Part shown: positions 39,134 to 52,769 of the stretch, in pieces
How the letters are laid out: every line of letters begins with the position of its first letter
Position numbering within the stretch: position 1 is the stretch's first letter
DNA from: Diploptera punctata
Lineage: Eukaryota > Arthropoda > Insecta > Blattodea > Blaberidae
Direction of reading: 5' to 3'
NCBI GenBank assembly: GCA_030220185.1
Contig: JASPKZ010003438.1
Coordinates: 372,001-436,000 of the forward strand
DNA length: 64,000 nt
Notes under the pieces: generated by a model
Told to the model about the DNA's origin: nothing
Databases searched by the model: none
The model's input: only the letters and a program-made list of their open reading frames with translations
Program-made: the position numbers and the translations under genes

Positions 39134-41342
39134 CGGTCCTTGAGAAGCTATTGATTGATAGGATTCAACATCGGCTGTACACCAAGGCTCTACTCTGTGA
39201 CAACCAATACGGATTTATGCCACAAAAGGGTACAGTAGACGCGGTGATGGCGGCAGTTCAGTTCATTGAGGAAAATCTTCTGAAGAAAAACTGTGTTGTT
39301 GCTGTCAGTCTGGACGTTCGCGGAGCATTCGATGCTGCCTGGTGGCCCAGAATCCTACTCAATTTAAAAGAACTTGGATGCCCCAATAACCTGTTTAATT
39401 TAACTAAAAGCTACTTCACAGACAGAACTGCCACACTACAAACAAATACTTGCAAAATAACAAAAGAAGTGAGTAAGGGCTGTCCACAAGGGTCCTGCTG
39501 CGAGCCTGGCTTTTGGCATGTGGTGTACAATTCTCTGCTCAGCCAGGAATTCTCCATACATTCCAAAATTATTGCTTTCGCGGACGACCTTCTAGTTCTC
39601 ACTCAAGGCAGCAGCAATAAGGAAGCTGAAAACTTAGCAAATTCTGACGTTAAGAAAATTGAAACTTGGGCAAAAAACAACAAAGTCGAGTTTAATGACA
39701 GCAAATCAAAAGTTCTGCTAATGACACGGAGAAGAAAATCTGGAAAAGAACCAATTAATATCTACTTAAATCACCGGAAACTTACACAAACAACAGAACT
39801 AAAATATTTAGGTATATTTTTGGATCAAAAGCTCAACTTCAATAGGCATATAGATTATATATCCGGGAAGTCACTTCTTCTAACAAATATGCTGAGCAAA
39901 ACAGCACAACTGCAATGGGGTCTAGGCCACAAAGCTCTAAGAACTATTTACAATGGTGCAATCGTACCTATCCTAACATATGGTTCACCAGTCTGGGAAC
40001 ATGCCATAAGAAAGCAGAAGAACTTACACAAACTACAGAGAGTTCAGAGATTAATAAACGTCAAAATAGCTAAGGCCTACAAAACACTGTCCTTTGAAGC
40101 TTCATGTGTTATTGCTGGTGTCAAACCAATTAACATAACTATTAACGAAGCAACAAAAATTCACAGATTCACACATGGAATGACACTAGACGGTGTGGAT
40201 TTTGACACGCCACTCCAAAAAAGTACTTGGCCCCATCCAGCCGACAGAATAACCATAGAGTATGTAAATAAAAACAATATGTACAATCTAGGCATATACA
40301 CTGATGGAAGCAGGATACAAGGCACGGTTGGAGCAGCAGCAGTATTCTACAAACAAGGTGTATTATTACATAGAATTAAAGCCAAACTGCACGATAAGTG
40401 CTCCAACAATCAGGCTGAACAGATCGCAATTTTAAAAGCATTGGAAGCCCTACCCGAACTTGACATCATGCATTGGGAAAGAAATATCGCCCTTTATACG
40501 GACAGCCTGATAACATTGGATTTGTTAAGAAACAATTCCAAACATAATTTTCTAATAGGACAAATACACAACAAACTCAGAAGCCTTAAACAACAACAAT
40601 GGGTCATACATTTCTCATGGATCAAAGCGCACGCGAGATTCATCGGGAATGAGCTAGCTGACAAATATGCAAAAGAAGCTGCTCTTGAAAACAGCACAAA
40701 CCTTGCATATACCAAACAACCCAAAACCTCAATCGTGAGTGCTGTCAAGGAAGAAGGACTTCAGCAATGGCAACAACAGTGGGACAACACAACCAAAGGC
40801 TCCCAATGCAAACGATTCCTTCCTTCTGTCATCCTCAGAATGAAAATAAACATCCCTATTAACCCAGCAACAACAGCAATTATAAGTGGACATGGCAAAA
40901 CGAAGGCATATCTCTACAGGATAGGCGCAATAGATGATCCCACTTGTACCTGTCTGCAAGAGGAACAATCCGTACAACATCTACTCTACAGATGCCCACA
41001 ACTACGAACTCAACGGGACGAGATGAAACTGGCGATTGAGCTGGAAAAAGCACAATGGCCAGTACCCGAGCAGCAACTACTATCAAGACACATAAAGCAT
41101 TTTTCCAAATTTATTAGAAACATGGACTTTAGCAACCTATAAACAAATTGTATCACCAAAAAACTATGTAAATATTGTATATATTGTAAATATTGTATTA
41201 CCAAATAGGCAGATATCAGGTTAAGTTATAATAATTAACAATGTAAACAAGAACCATAATGCCAATTAATTTATGTAAATAAAAACAGTATGTAGTATTA
41301 CGCTATGTAATGGGGCATACGGAATAAAGCCAGTTAAAAAAA
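39134..41342 (+). mobile_element. R1-type LINE with RNase H, copy 1 (5'-truncated)
   Basis: Contains the uninterrupted frame 39151-41142 and a ~200-bp 3' UTR ending CATACGGAATAAAGCCAG and a short A run. Both ends touch trinucleotide arrays (ATC before, TCA/TCG after). Confidence 0.9.
39151..41142 (+). CDS. R1/I-group LINE ORF2: reverse transcriptase, RNase H, zinc knuckle
   Basis: 663 residues, no stop. RT: QYGFMPQKGTVDAVMAA (motif 2 region), VAVSLDVRGAFDAAWWP (catalytic Asp, motif A; the AFDAAWW phrase is typical of R1-group elements), SKGCPQGSCCEPGFWH (motif B), IIAFADDLLVL (motif C). RNase H ~ residues 380-510: IYTDGSRIQGTVGAAAV, NNQAEQIAILKALE, LYTDSLITLDLL, IKAHARFIGNELADKYA (D-E-D-D set). 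Then CTCLQEEQSVQHLLYRCP, a CCHC-like knuckle. The endonuclease and the first part of RT are missing, so the copy is truncated, but the remaining frame is intact and looks young. Gene symbol not applicable. Confidence 0.93.
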   Translation: MIDRIQHRLYTKALLCDNQYGFMPQKGTVDAVMAAVQFIEENLLKKNCVVAVSLDVRGAFDAAWWPRILLNLKELGCPNNLFNLTKSYFTDRTATLQTNTCKITKEVSKGCPQGSCCEPGFWHVVYNSLLSQEFSIHSKIIAFADDLLVLTQGSSNKEAENLANSDVKKIETWAKNNKVEFNDSKSKVLLMTRRRKSGKEPINIYLNHRKLTQTTELKYLGIFLDQKLNFNRHIDYISGKSLLLTNMLSKTAQLQWGLGHKALRTIYNGAIVPILTYGSPVWEHAIRKQKNLHKLQRVQRLINVKIAKAYKTLSFEASCVIAGVKPINITINEATKIHRFTHGMTLDGVDFDTPLQKSTWPHPADRITIEYVNKNNMYNLGIYTDGSRIQGTVGAAAVFYKQGVLLHRIKAKLHDKCSNNQAEQIAILKALEALPELDIMHWERNIALYTDSLITLDLLRNNSKHNFLIGQIHNKLRSLKQQQWVIHFSWIKAHARFIGNELADKYAKEAALENSTNLAYTKQPKTSIVSAVKEEGLQQWQQQWDNTTKGSQCKRFLPSVILRMKINIPINPATTAIISGHGKTKAYLYRIGAIDDPTCTCLQEEQSVQHLLYRCPQLRTQRDEMKLAIELEKAQWPVPEQQLLSRHIKHFSKFIRNMDFSNL

Positions 41343-41423
41343 AATCATCATCATCGTCGTCGTCGTCGTCGTCATCGTCATCGTCATCGTCATCATCATC
41401 ATCATCATCATCATAATTTATTA

Positions 41424-41476
<53 letters not shown>

Positions 41477-41547
41477 GTATTATTAGTATTATTAGTATTA
41501 TTAGTATTATTAGTATTATTATTATTATTATTTTTTTTTTTTTTTTT
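41343..41547. repeat. (TCA/TCG)n, (ATT)n and (AGTATT)n microsatellites
   Basis: TCA/TCG units to 41414, then ATT units, then AGTATT units, then a T run. It separates LINE copy 1 from copy 2. Confidence 0.93.
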
Positions 41548-42891
41548 CATTTTTTTTTTCAGCATGCCCCATTACCGTAGTAATATTACATGCATAACAT
41601 AACAAACATAAAATCAGATAACATAACATTACATAACATCACATATTTGGTTTTTGTTTACATGTTTTTTTTTATCTTCGTCACTTGTTAATCACTCATT
41701 TTCGTACACTATTGTTTTTATATATTTTTCAAAATGTCTTAAATATTTGTGTATTAGGTCTTTCTCCGTCACAGGCCATGTTCCTCCTTCTTTGCTGATT
41801 TCTTCTTTCAACTTCTTTCTAGAATGCTGCTGCAATTCACAATTATAAAGCAGATGTTCTACATTTTGAATTGCTTTTCTACATGGACAGGTTGCGTTGT
41901 TTAATATTCCAATACGATAAAGATGTGATTTATTTTTTCCATGACCAGTTACCATTTCAGAAAATTCTGGAGTTATTTCACATTTAAGTTTTAATCTGTC
42001 TCTGACTGATGGGAAGAACTTCTTACATGTGGCTCCTTTATCTGCGTTGTCCCATTCGTTCTGCCATTTAATGGTTCCTTCTCTTCTTTTATTTGGGCAA
42101 CTATTGATGATTTAGGTATTTTTGTATATTCTACGGTTACGCTGGTTTCTGTTGCAGCTTGTTTTGCCAATTGATCTGCCATTTCATTCCCATAATTTCC
42201 AACATGTGATTTTATCCAGCCGAAATGTACTATCCAATTTTGTTCCCTGAGTTTTGCTATTGTTTGTCTTATTTTTGATATGATGTATCCCTGTTTGAAG
42301 TTGTTTTTAATTAGGTCGAGAGTAACTTGACTATCTGTATAAACTGCAACAAAACTTTTTTCAGAGCTGTTTTGGTCAATTGATGATATTGCTTCTAGAG
42401 CTTTAAGAATTCCTATCTGTTCAGCTTGATTATTTGAGCAACGATTGGACAGTTTGGCTTTTATTGTATGCTCTAATTTTCCGTTTTTCAAGATAACTGC
42501 AGCAGCCCCTACCATTCCTTGGAATTTACTGCCATCAGTGTATATTTTTATTTTGTAGTTGTTCGATTCTTCAATGTCGCCCACATTAATTCTTTCTGCC
42601 CGATGTGGCCACTCCTCCTTTTTGAGTGGTGTGTCAATGTTTGTGTGGTCATCGTGTATGGCTCTATATAACTGGGCTGTTCCTTGTATACTGATAGTTA
42701 TGGGTTTAATTCCAGCTAAGATACAAGATACTTCATATGGTAATGTTTTATAGGCTTTGGCTATGGTGACATTTATAATTCTTTGAACCCTCTTCAACTT
42801 TTTAAAATTTTTTTTGTTTTCTTAATTCTTCCTCCCATATTGGGGCCCCATATGTTAACATAGGCAAGATTGCTCCATTGTATATAGTCCT

Positions 42892-42893
<2 letters not shown>
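41548..42893 (-). mobile_element. R1-type LINE with RNase H, copy 2 (5'-truncated)
   Basis: Minus strand, RT end and RNase H: KRVQRIINVTIAKAYKTL, IYTDGSKFQGMVGAAAV, NNQAEQIGILKALEA, VYTDSQVTLDLIKNN, GWIKSHVGNYGNEMADQ, CPCRKAIQNVEHLLYNC. A frameshift near 42080 separates the last 90 residues. 3' end GTAATGGGGCATGCTG + A-rich, then (AAT)n. A family sister of copy 1, not identical. Confidence 0.9.
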
Positions 42894-42944
<51 letters not shown>

Positions 42945-42952
42945 TTTTTTTT
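42894..42952. repeat. (ATT)n microsatellite between LINE copies
   Basis: About 16 ATT units and a T run (A-tail of copy 3 in minus sense). Confidence 0.95.
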
Positions 42953-45703
42953 TCATTTTTTTTTTCAGCATGCCCCATTACCGTAGTAATATTACATGCA
43001 TAACATAACAAACATAAAATCAGATTACATAACATTACATAACATCACATATTTGGTTTTTGTTTACATGTTTGTTTGTTATCTTTTCTTGTCACTTGTT
43101 AATCACACTCATTTTCGTACACTGTTGTTTTTATATATTTTGTTGAAATGTCTTACATATTTGTGTATTCGGTCTTTTCTTTCTCGTCCCAGGTCATGTT
43201 CCTCCTTCTTTGCTGATTTCTTCTTTCAACTTATTTCTAGAATGCTGCTGCAATTCAACAATTATAAAGGAGATGTTCTACATTTTGAATTGCTTTTTTA
43301 CATGGACAGGTTGCGTTGTTTAATATTCCAATACGATAAAGATGTGGATTATTTTTTTTCCATGACCAGTTACCATTTCAGAAAATTCTGGAGTTATTTC
43401 ACATTTAAGTTTTAATCTGTCTCTGACTGATGGGAAGAACTTCTTACATGTGGCTCCTTTATCTGCGTTGTCCCATTCGTTTCTGCCATTTAATGGTTCC
43501 TTCTTCTTTTATTTGGGCAACTATTGATGATTTAGGTATTTTTTGTATATTCCGGTACGGTTACGCTGGTTTCTTGTTGCAAGCTTGTTTTGCCAATTGA
43601 TCTGCCATTTCATTCCCATAAATTCCAACATGTGCTTTTATTATCCAGCCGAAATGTACTATCCAATTTTGTTCCCTGATTTTTTGCTATTGTTTGTCTT
43701 ATTTTTGATATGATATATCCCAGTTTGAAGTTGTTTTTAAATTAGGTCGAGAAGAACTTGACTATCTGTATAAACTGCAACAAGGCTTTTTTCAGAGCTG
43801 TTTTGGACAATTGATGGTATTGCTTTCTAGAGCTTTAAGAATTTCCTATCTGTTCGGCTTGATTATTTGAGCAACGATTGAACAGTTTGGCTTTTATTGT
43901 ATGCTCTAACTTTCCGTTTTTCAAGATAACTGCAGCAGCCCCTACCATTCCTTGGAATTTACTACCATCAGTGTATATTTTTATTTTGTAGTTGTTCGAT
44001 TCTTCAATGTCGTCCACATTAATTCTTTCTGCCGGATGTGGCCACTCCTCCTTTTTTAGTGGTGCGTCAATGTTTGTGTGGTCATCGTGTATGGCTCTAT
44101 ATAACTGGGCTGTTTCTTGTATACTGATAGTTATGGGTTTAATTCCAGCTATGATAAAAGGTACTTCATATGGTAAATGTTTTATAGGCTTTGACTATGG
44201 TGACATTTATAATTCTTTGAACCCTCTTCAGCTTTTTTAATTTTTTTTGTTTTCTTAATTCTTCCTCCCATATTGGGGCCCCATATGTTAACATAGGCAA
44301 GATTGCTCCATTGTATATAGTCTTTAATGCTTTATGTCCCAGTCCCCACTGCATTCTAGCTGCCCTTCTTAACATGTTCATTAGGCTCATAGCCTTGTTC
44401 GTTGTTATCTCAATGTGTTTATCAAAGCTTAGTTTGCAATTGAGGTGGATTCCTAAATATTTCATTTCTTGAACTTGCTTGATGTGTTCATGGTTGACGT
44501 ATACACTGATATTTTTATTAATGGAGGTCCTTCTTCTTGATATTAACATTGCTGTGGACTTGGATTCATTGAATGTAATTTTGTTATTGTTAGCCCATAA
44601 TTCTATTTTTCTTATGTCAGTATTTGCGTAATTTGCTCGCCTCATTGTCGTTACTTCCTATTGAGAGAAGTATTAGGTCGTCAGCGAAAGCGATAACATT
44701 AGAGTGATTTGAGAAGTTAAGGTTCAACAGTGAGTTGTACATGATAGTCCAAAAGCCAGGTCCGCTACAGGATCCTTGTGGGCATCCTTTGGTTACTTCC
44801 TTTGTAACTCTAAGCGTATTCACTGAGAACATTGCTGATCTGTCTCTGAAATAATTCTGTGCTAAAATGTATAGATTTTTTGGACATTTAAGTTGTTTTA
44901 GATTGTATAGTATGCTCGGCCACCATGCCGCGTCGAATGCACCTTTAACATCTAGACTTACCAGAACTACACTTTGTTTTATATTCAGGCTCTGTTTAAT
45001 GGTTTTTGTAACCTCTATTACTGCTTCTATTGTTCCTACTTGTGGGGTAAATCCAAATTGGTTGTTATTAAGTAATTTATTCTTGTACATGTGATGTAGA
45101 ATTCTTTCGATGAGTAGCTTCTCCAGTACTTTTCCCGCTACATTGAGGAGGCTTATTGGTCTGTATTTGACACTTCATTAGTATGCTCCTTGCCTGATTT
45201 AGTGATTGGAACTATTATTGATTTTTCCACATTTTTGGGAAGCAACCTTTTTGCAAGCATGTATTGTACAGTTCTGTAAATAAGTTAGGGATAAGTTTGA
45301 ATACTCGTAGTAGTATGTCACTTGATATGCCATCTACCCCAGGTGTTTTTTTAGGATCAATTTCTTGAGCACAGCGAGGATTTCCTCCTTTGTGAATTCT
45401 CTGTCATCTGCTTCTTCTGGTGGGTCTATTATAAGTTGTCTAATTTCTGAATGATATTTATTATCATTTCCTTCATTGTCCTCAGGTACAAAATAATCCA
45501 TGATATGTTTTACTGTACTTTCCATGTCCTTGGTATATAGCCCTTCTGGCATCCTAAGTTTAGTCAAGGAAGTCTTATTTCTAGTTTTTCCAGATAGGCT
45601 TTTGTAAACTACGTTCCATGGATTGGATCCAGGTGTAACTGTACAAGCACTTCTCCATGACTTTGTTTTTTCCTCTTGGAGCTTAGCTTGATACGCCCGT
45701 TTG
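42953..45703 (-). mobile_element. R1-type LINE with RNase H, copy 3 (longest)
   Basis: Extends furthest 5': from 45690 minus strand FTKEEILAVLKK (start of RT), then NNQFGFTPQVGTIEAVIE, VVLVSLDVKGAFDAAWWP, TKGCPQGSCSGPGFWT, VIAFADDLILLSIGS, YLGIHLNCKLSFDKHIE, and RNase H IYTDGSKFQGMVGAAAV. Several single-base frameshifts (for example near 44640, 43850, 43500) mark it as decayed. The endonuclease is absent. Confidence 0.9.
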
Positions 45704-47867
<2,164 letters not shown>

Positions 47868-47903
<36 letters not shown>

Positions 47904-47942
47904 GTTATTATTATTATTATTATTATTGTTATTATTACCATT
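47868..47942. repeat. (ATT)n/(GTT) microsatellite
   Basis: ATT units with occasional GTT. Confidence 0.93.
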
Positions 47943-48088
47943 ATAATTAAATAGTTGCAAAAATAGATCTAACCCATAAACTATAAATCATTGGGAAAAA
48001 CAAGAAACACATTATGTTCATTTTGAGGCTCTTATCTCTATTTTATCAAACATTCAAGACTTAAAATTCATATTAAAGTACCAATGAG

Positions 48089-48207
48089 GTTATGTAATAA
48101 GATATTAAATATAATATTGGTACCTGGTAAGTCAGTCGTCCTCAATTAAATTATTATGCTTCATCCAGAAATTCCAGGTACCAATTTTATATTTAATATC
48201 TTATATC
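48089..48207. repeat. Short palindrome
   Basis: AATAAGATATTAAATATAAT then ATTGGTACCTGG mirrored by CCAGGTACCAATTTTATATT then TAATATCTTAT. GAGGTTATGT precedes it. Perhaps another hairpin insertion; no duplication identified. Confidence 0.6.
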
Positions 48208-48359
48208 AAACAAATTGTAACACATTGTAATAGCTGCGTTTGAATTTCGCAGGTAGCATTAGAACACACATATATTTTCTGATGTTTAAAAGTTGTACTG
48301 TCTTTTATTACTGTGTCATAATCTAAATACCAGTAGGTCTACTATCAACAAAGATACTA

Positions 48360-48566
<207 letters not shown>

Positions 48567-48714
48567 TTATTAATTGGGTTACAACTTCTACAATTTAATA
48601 AATAATATAAGTATATGGGATCATGTTTTATCGATACCCATTTTTTTAAATATTAAAATAATGAGTTATTTTATATATTTATAATATGATTTATAATATT
48701 TATAATTGTCCAGC

Positions 48715-48825
48715 TTTTGTAGAAGAGACCAGCCTTTCTGCTAAATATTGGAGTGCAAGAGAGCGAATGATTTCATTATCAAGTGCTCGACATTAGATAC
48801 CAACCAACCAACCAACCATATTTAT
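48715..48825. repeat. Short repeat-like fragment ending in (CCAA)n
   Basis: AGAGACCAGCCTTTCTGCTA to GTGCTCGACATTAGATACCA and then AACCAACCAACC. Looks like the end of a retroelement with a simple tail; family unknown. Confidence 0.35.
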
Positions 48826-48850
48826 AATTATATTTATAATAAAATTTATA

Positions 48851-49385
48851 TTTGAACAAGTAACTTTCTTCAATTATCTGGGATGTATGATATCTTACCT
48901 GCAAATTTTGAATATGGAGAAGAAATTAGGGAAATTTCAACAGATATGTGGTTCAATAAGAAGATATTTGAGAAATAAGACCACAAGGGAAACTCAATTG
49001 AAATTTTATAAAACAGTAGCCGTTCCAATGTTATCATACAGGTCAGAGACTTGGCCTTTAACGATCTCTGATAAACATAAAATTGAGACAATAGAGATGA
49101 GATTTCTGAGAACAGTTGCAGGTGTATCTTTAAGAGCTGAAAAGAGAAGTCAAGACATCAGAGATGAATTACAAATATATAATATAAACGAGAGAATATA
49201 CAGAAATATATATAATTGGTTTTAACATGTACAAAGAATGCCAAATAATTGTTAATCAAAACAGATGCTTCATTATAAACCTCAAGGCCAAAGAAATGTA
49301 AGAAGACGAAAACAACGTTGGAAGGACGACATACACCTGCAACAGGCCCATACCTTGAAGATAATGATAATGATGATTTATAATA
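48851..49385 (+). mobile_element. RTE-type LINE fragment
   Basis: FEQVTFFNYLGCMISY, then QICGSIRRYLRNKTTRETQ, KFYKTVAVPMLSYRSETW, IETIEMRFLRTVAGVSL, HYKPQGQRNVRRRKQRW. Post-catalytic RTE region with one stop near 49226. Confidence 0.8.
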
Positions 49386-49407
49386 GTATATATTTAATAA
49401 CAAAGTT

Positions 49408-49658
49408 GTTGTTGTTTTTCAAATGGCTGGAGCTTGGTTTACACCATTAGTCCTGTTGCTTTCCAATAAAGTCCTGCAATGTCTTCCTTGTCCTTTTTCT
49501 CGGGGTCAAGTCGCCTGCAATTTAGCAAACAAATGTTGCTTGCTTAGGAGAACATTTTCTCCACACAAGGAGCATCCCATAGTTCTAGGGACAATCCCCA
49601 TTCTATGAAGGTCGTCATCCAGACAGTCATGGCCCATTTCCAATCTGAAGAGAGCTAC
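49408..49658 (-). mobile_element. Jockey/I-type LINE 3' end, 251-bp insertion
   Basis: Flanked by the 13-bp duplication TAATAACAAAGTT (49395-49407, 49659-49671). Minus strand codes for ALFRLEMGHDCLDDDLHRI, GMLLVWRKCS-like knuckle remains, ending NQAPAI and AAAACAACAACAAC. The same CAACAACA 3' end is seen at 60068. Confidence 0.85.
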
Positions 49659-49671
49659 TAATAACAAAGTT

Positions 49672-50100
49672 ATTAAAAATAAAAGTACAAAAAGATATTA
49701 AAGACAAAATAGGAGAAGATCAAAATGGATTCTGACTGGGAACGTCATGTGTTGACAAAAAAAGTAAAGTACAGTGAACACACAACAGACCCTGAGGCCC
49801 TTGGGGTAGTAGGAGGTTAAGGCTCCCACTTTTTTCTAGACAATCGGCACTTTATGTCAGCCGGGTTGTCAGCCCTGCGTGATGGCCGCCTTTACCCCCA
49901 GAACAAGCGTCTGGTACTCATTTCCGTTAGAGGCTGAGTCGACCCCAGGGCCATAGTGCCGCCAGAGGATTTGGGTCAGTTTAAAAATCCTGACCCCAAC
50001 GGGACTTGAACCGTGGACCCTCCAGCTTGTAGTTCAGTGCCTTAACCACCACGCTACGGCGTGCCCCCATGTGTTGACAATACATTTGTAATATTATAAT
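49672..50100 (+). mobile_element. RTE-type LINE RT fragment split by a SINE
   Basis: KDKIGEDQNGF at 49705, then the SINE at 49759-50067, then text for SCVDNTFVI. This is the RT motif 2 region (E.Q.GFR..RS..D.IF). Probably the 5' part of the RTE copy at 48851 displaced by a rearrangement. Confidence 0.65.
49759..50067 (-). mobile_element. SINE family A, copy 3
   Basis: 309 bp flanked by the 13-bp duplication CATGTGTTGACAA (49746-49758, 50068-50080). Tail on the plus strand AAAGTAAAGTACAG; head GGCACGCCGTAGCGTGG. Confidence 0.92.
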
Positions 50101-50125
50101 GATATTGTGAAAAGAAAAATTAATG

Positions 50126-50196
50126 TCTGAACCAAGAATCGAACCGTGGACCTCTAGTTCTCCAGACTAGTGTGCAGCCCACTACACCATTCTAGA
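50126..50196 (-). tRNA. tRNA-like module, family E (GGA at anticodon position)
   Basis: Minus strand TCTAGAATGGTGTAGTGGG start; anticodon stem CTAGT/ACTAG closes CTGGAGA, GGA at 34-36 and U33 intact; B box GGTTCGATTCTTGG. Acceptor and T stems have mismatches. Followed by TTAATTTTTCTTTTCAC. Confidence 0.55.
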
Positions 50197-50438
50197 TCTG
50201 GCACAAACATTAACAATTCTTTCCACATATACATATCTATAATTCTCGTTTCATCCGCTGCCAACGGCCGGCTTCGTTTAAAAGTATCTATATTTGAGAA
50301 GTTTACACCAATGCTTTTATAAGCAGTAAACGATGTTATTTAATCTTTTCCAATACTGTTATTTTAACACAGTTCCAATAATGGATCATATTATAATATT
50401 ATACTGGTACTGTGAAAAGGTAATGTCTGAACTAGGAA

Positions 50439-50481
50439 TCTGGAGAACTAGAGATCCACGGTTCGATTCCTGGTTCAGACA
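50439..50481 (+). tRNA. tRNA-like module, family E, 3' half only
   Basis: TCTGGAGAACTAGAGATCC to TCAGAC; begins one base 5' of the anticodon loop, after an inverted copy of the T arm and 3' flank. Confidence 0.55.
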
Positions 50482-50533
50482 TTAATTTCTCTTTTCACAA
50501 TATCATTATAATATTTTAATATGATCCATTATT

Positions 50534-51441
50534 TATAGCAGGATTTTAATATCATAATAAATATGAAAGTTAAAGTTAATAATTTTATATTTTAAAATTC
50601 TTTTAATATTTAAATATAATTTAAATAAAGAAAAACATCTAAACAATTAATTGTTGTTCATTGTTGAATGGGGGCACGCCGTAGCGTAGTGGTTAAGGCA
50701 CTGAGCTACAAGCCGGAGGGTCGAGGGTTCAAGTCCCGTTGGGTCAGGATTTTTAAACTGACCCAAACCCTCTGGCGGCACTATGGCCCTGGGGTCGACT
50801 CAGCCTCTAACGGAAATGAGTACCAGACGCTTGTTCTGGGGGTAAAGGCGGCCGTCACGCAGGGCTGATAACCCGGCTGACATAAAGTGCCGATTGTCTA
50901 GAAAAAGTGGGAGCCTTAACCTCCTACTACCCCAAGGGCCTCAAGGCCTGTTGTGGGATTACTTTACTTTACTTTCATTGTTGAATAAAAATGTCTCAGT
51001 AACAATTAAAAAAATTGTATTATATAACAGTCTTTCTAAATAATGCTTTTAAAATTGTGTTTTAAGTCATTGTTGTCTGAAATATAAAGCTTTCTGTTAT
51101 AACTGTAATAGGAACACCTGCTTAACTTAATATTTTTAAATAAAAGTATACTAAATTCTGATTGGATGTTAAAACAATTAACTTTTTGATTTAACTAATC
51201 AAATTTAAACCTGGTATTTAATGGACCATTAACCAATAGAATTTAAATATAAAATCATGTGATGTAATAATGTTCTTTAAAAATTATAACAGAATTACAC
51301 TAGTCAGTCAGCATATAACTTTCATCAAGGATAGAAGCAATAACAGCTCTCCTGATAAAATGTGATATTTAATACAAGAAGAATAGTTCATTCAAGAAAA
51401 GAAAATAATTTAATTTTAATTGACGGTGAAGAATAATACCA

Positions 51442-51479
<38 letters not shown>

Positions 51480-51590
51480 CTTGATCTGCTGGGAAATTAA
51501 ATAGTAAATAAATTTACAACTATTTTTACAAGAATCAGTTATTAGTGATTTTTTTAAAGTGTTTTCCTATCTTGTGTACCAACTTCGACC
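50534..51590 (+). mobile_element. 5' LTR of LTR retrotransposon (3' boundary uncertain)
   Basis: Starts TATAGCAGGATTTTAATATC; matches 57312-57742 almost base for base once the SINE at 50670-50973 is removed. The right limit cannot be fixed because the downstream LTR is truncated. Contains AATATAAAATCATGTGATG and a TATATA run at 51447-51477. A third copy of the first ~165 bp is at 59903. Confidence 0.75.
50670..50973 (+). mobile_element. SINE family A, copy 4
   Basis: 304 bp flanked by the 13-bp duplication TTCATTGTTGAAT (50657-50669, 50974-50986). Head GGGGGCACGCCGTAGCGTAG, B box GGGTTCAAGTCCC, tail TTACTTTACTTTAC. The empty site is preserved in the 3' LTR (57440), proving the boundary. Confidence 0.96.
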
Positions 51591-52067
51591 TTGAGAAGAG
51601 AATCCAGCTCTATCGAAAATTAAACCTAACCTGAACCAGTAATTCTTTTTGGGACACCAATCCTTCAAAATGTTACAACAACATCGGGCATGAAGAGAGT
51701 TAGCTGCTTCAAAACATTGCCACAATATGGGAAAAGAATTACTTCTTCAAAATGTCGTCACAACGTGGGGCATAATGAAGATCTGACTAAAATACTTCTT
51801 AAAAATGACGCTTCCAACGCGGGACCGAATCATCATACAACCTGAATCACCATCATTCAACTAGATGCATCGCACATTCTGGAACTTCAAGAATCTAATA
51901 CATCAAGGAACCAGAAACATCGTGGGAAAATCAAAACAGGTACCTATACACGATCGGAGTTAGTACACAGCGACGAATGTAAGTAAATATAAATTTTAAT
52001 AGTGAAGTAGTTAAAGTGCATTTATGTGATTTTAAGAAATAGGAACATTTTATATAGAAATATCGAA

Positions 52068-52304
52068 ATGGCAACGAACACAGAGGGAAATAATGTAAAT
52101 AGTGACAGTAATATGCCGACATGTGAATCTGTTAATACGGATAGTGATATTTTGACAATGATGAAAAACATGTTTGTGGAGCTAAATTCAAATTTTAATC
52201 AGAAAATGGACGAATTAAAAAGTGATAATTCTAAACTTAGTCAGAAAATTGATAGTAATAATAGAGAACTTAACCCTTTCGCGTCAGGTTTAAATGATCA
52301 ATGA
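52068..52304 (+). pseudogene. LTR retrotransposon gag, N-terminal part
   Basis: MATNTEGNNVNSDSNMPTC, then MMKNMFVELNSNFNQKMDE, a charged coiled-coil-like segment. Broken after NNRELN by a 267-bp insertion; the last residues of this frame are insertion sequence. Continues at 52545. Confidence 0.7.
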
Positions 52305-52540
52305 TTTTTTTCTAAAATGCGGATTAAAGTTACCGTAAATTATATTATCTATTTTCACACATTCAAAACAAACAAAATATAACGGTACTTTAGATCACAA
52401 TAAGGGTTAAGCCAAAAACATATTCCTCTACTATTCATAAATGTTAACAAAATATTACCCTGCCAAGGGATGTGCAAAATATTGCAAAATATATAACAGC
52501 AGAGTTAAGCGAGTCTACCTCATCTTTTGAGGCGAATGGG
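52274..52540. mobile_element. piggyBac-like MITE
   Basis: 267 bp with TTAA on both sides (52270-52273, 52541-52544) and terminal inverted repeats CCCTTTCGCGTCAGG / CCCATTCGCCTCAAA that begin CCC, as in piggyBac. No coding capacity. It interrupts gag. Confidence 0.85.
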
Positions 52541-52544
52541 TTAA

Positions 52545-52769
52545 ATAATTAAAAAGTGAGAATTCTAAAATTATTCAGAAAATAGATGAAAGTAATTTGG
52601 AACTTAGGAAAGAAATGAATGAAAAATTTGAAATATTTGGTGTTAGGGTAGAAGAAAGATTTGAACAATTAAAAATTGAATGTAATCTAAATCAAATCAG
52701 AGTAGAACAAAATATACTAGATTTGAAAGATAAACATGACAGTGAAATTAAACAAGTAGATGATAAAGT
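52545..52769 (+). pseudogene. LTR retrotransposon gag, coiled-coil part
   Basis: Resumes the gag frame: ELRKEMNEKFEIFGVRVEE, RFEQLKIECNLNQIRVEQN, ILDLKDKHDSEIKQVDDKV. Removing 271 bp (MITE plus TTAA) restores the phase of 52068. Interrupted again at ~52770 by an RTE element. Confidence 0.72.

Larger units (their letters stand above)
50101..50530. mobile_element. tRNA-like repeat family E, palindromic pair
   Basis: A full minus unit (module 50126-50196) and, after a ~240-bp spacer, an inverted 3' flank followed at 50439 by the 3' half of a plus module beginning at the anticodon loop. Flanks ATTATAATGATATTGTGAAAAG at left and CACAATATCATTATAAT at right are the family 3' flank. Duplication not resolved. 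Confidence 0.7.

Noticed and set aside
50668..50868. Frame in the SINE at 50670 (GRGFKSRW-type peptide)
   Set aside because: It is a chance frame through a tRNA-derived SINE; such peptides occur wherever the SINE does.
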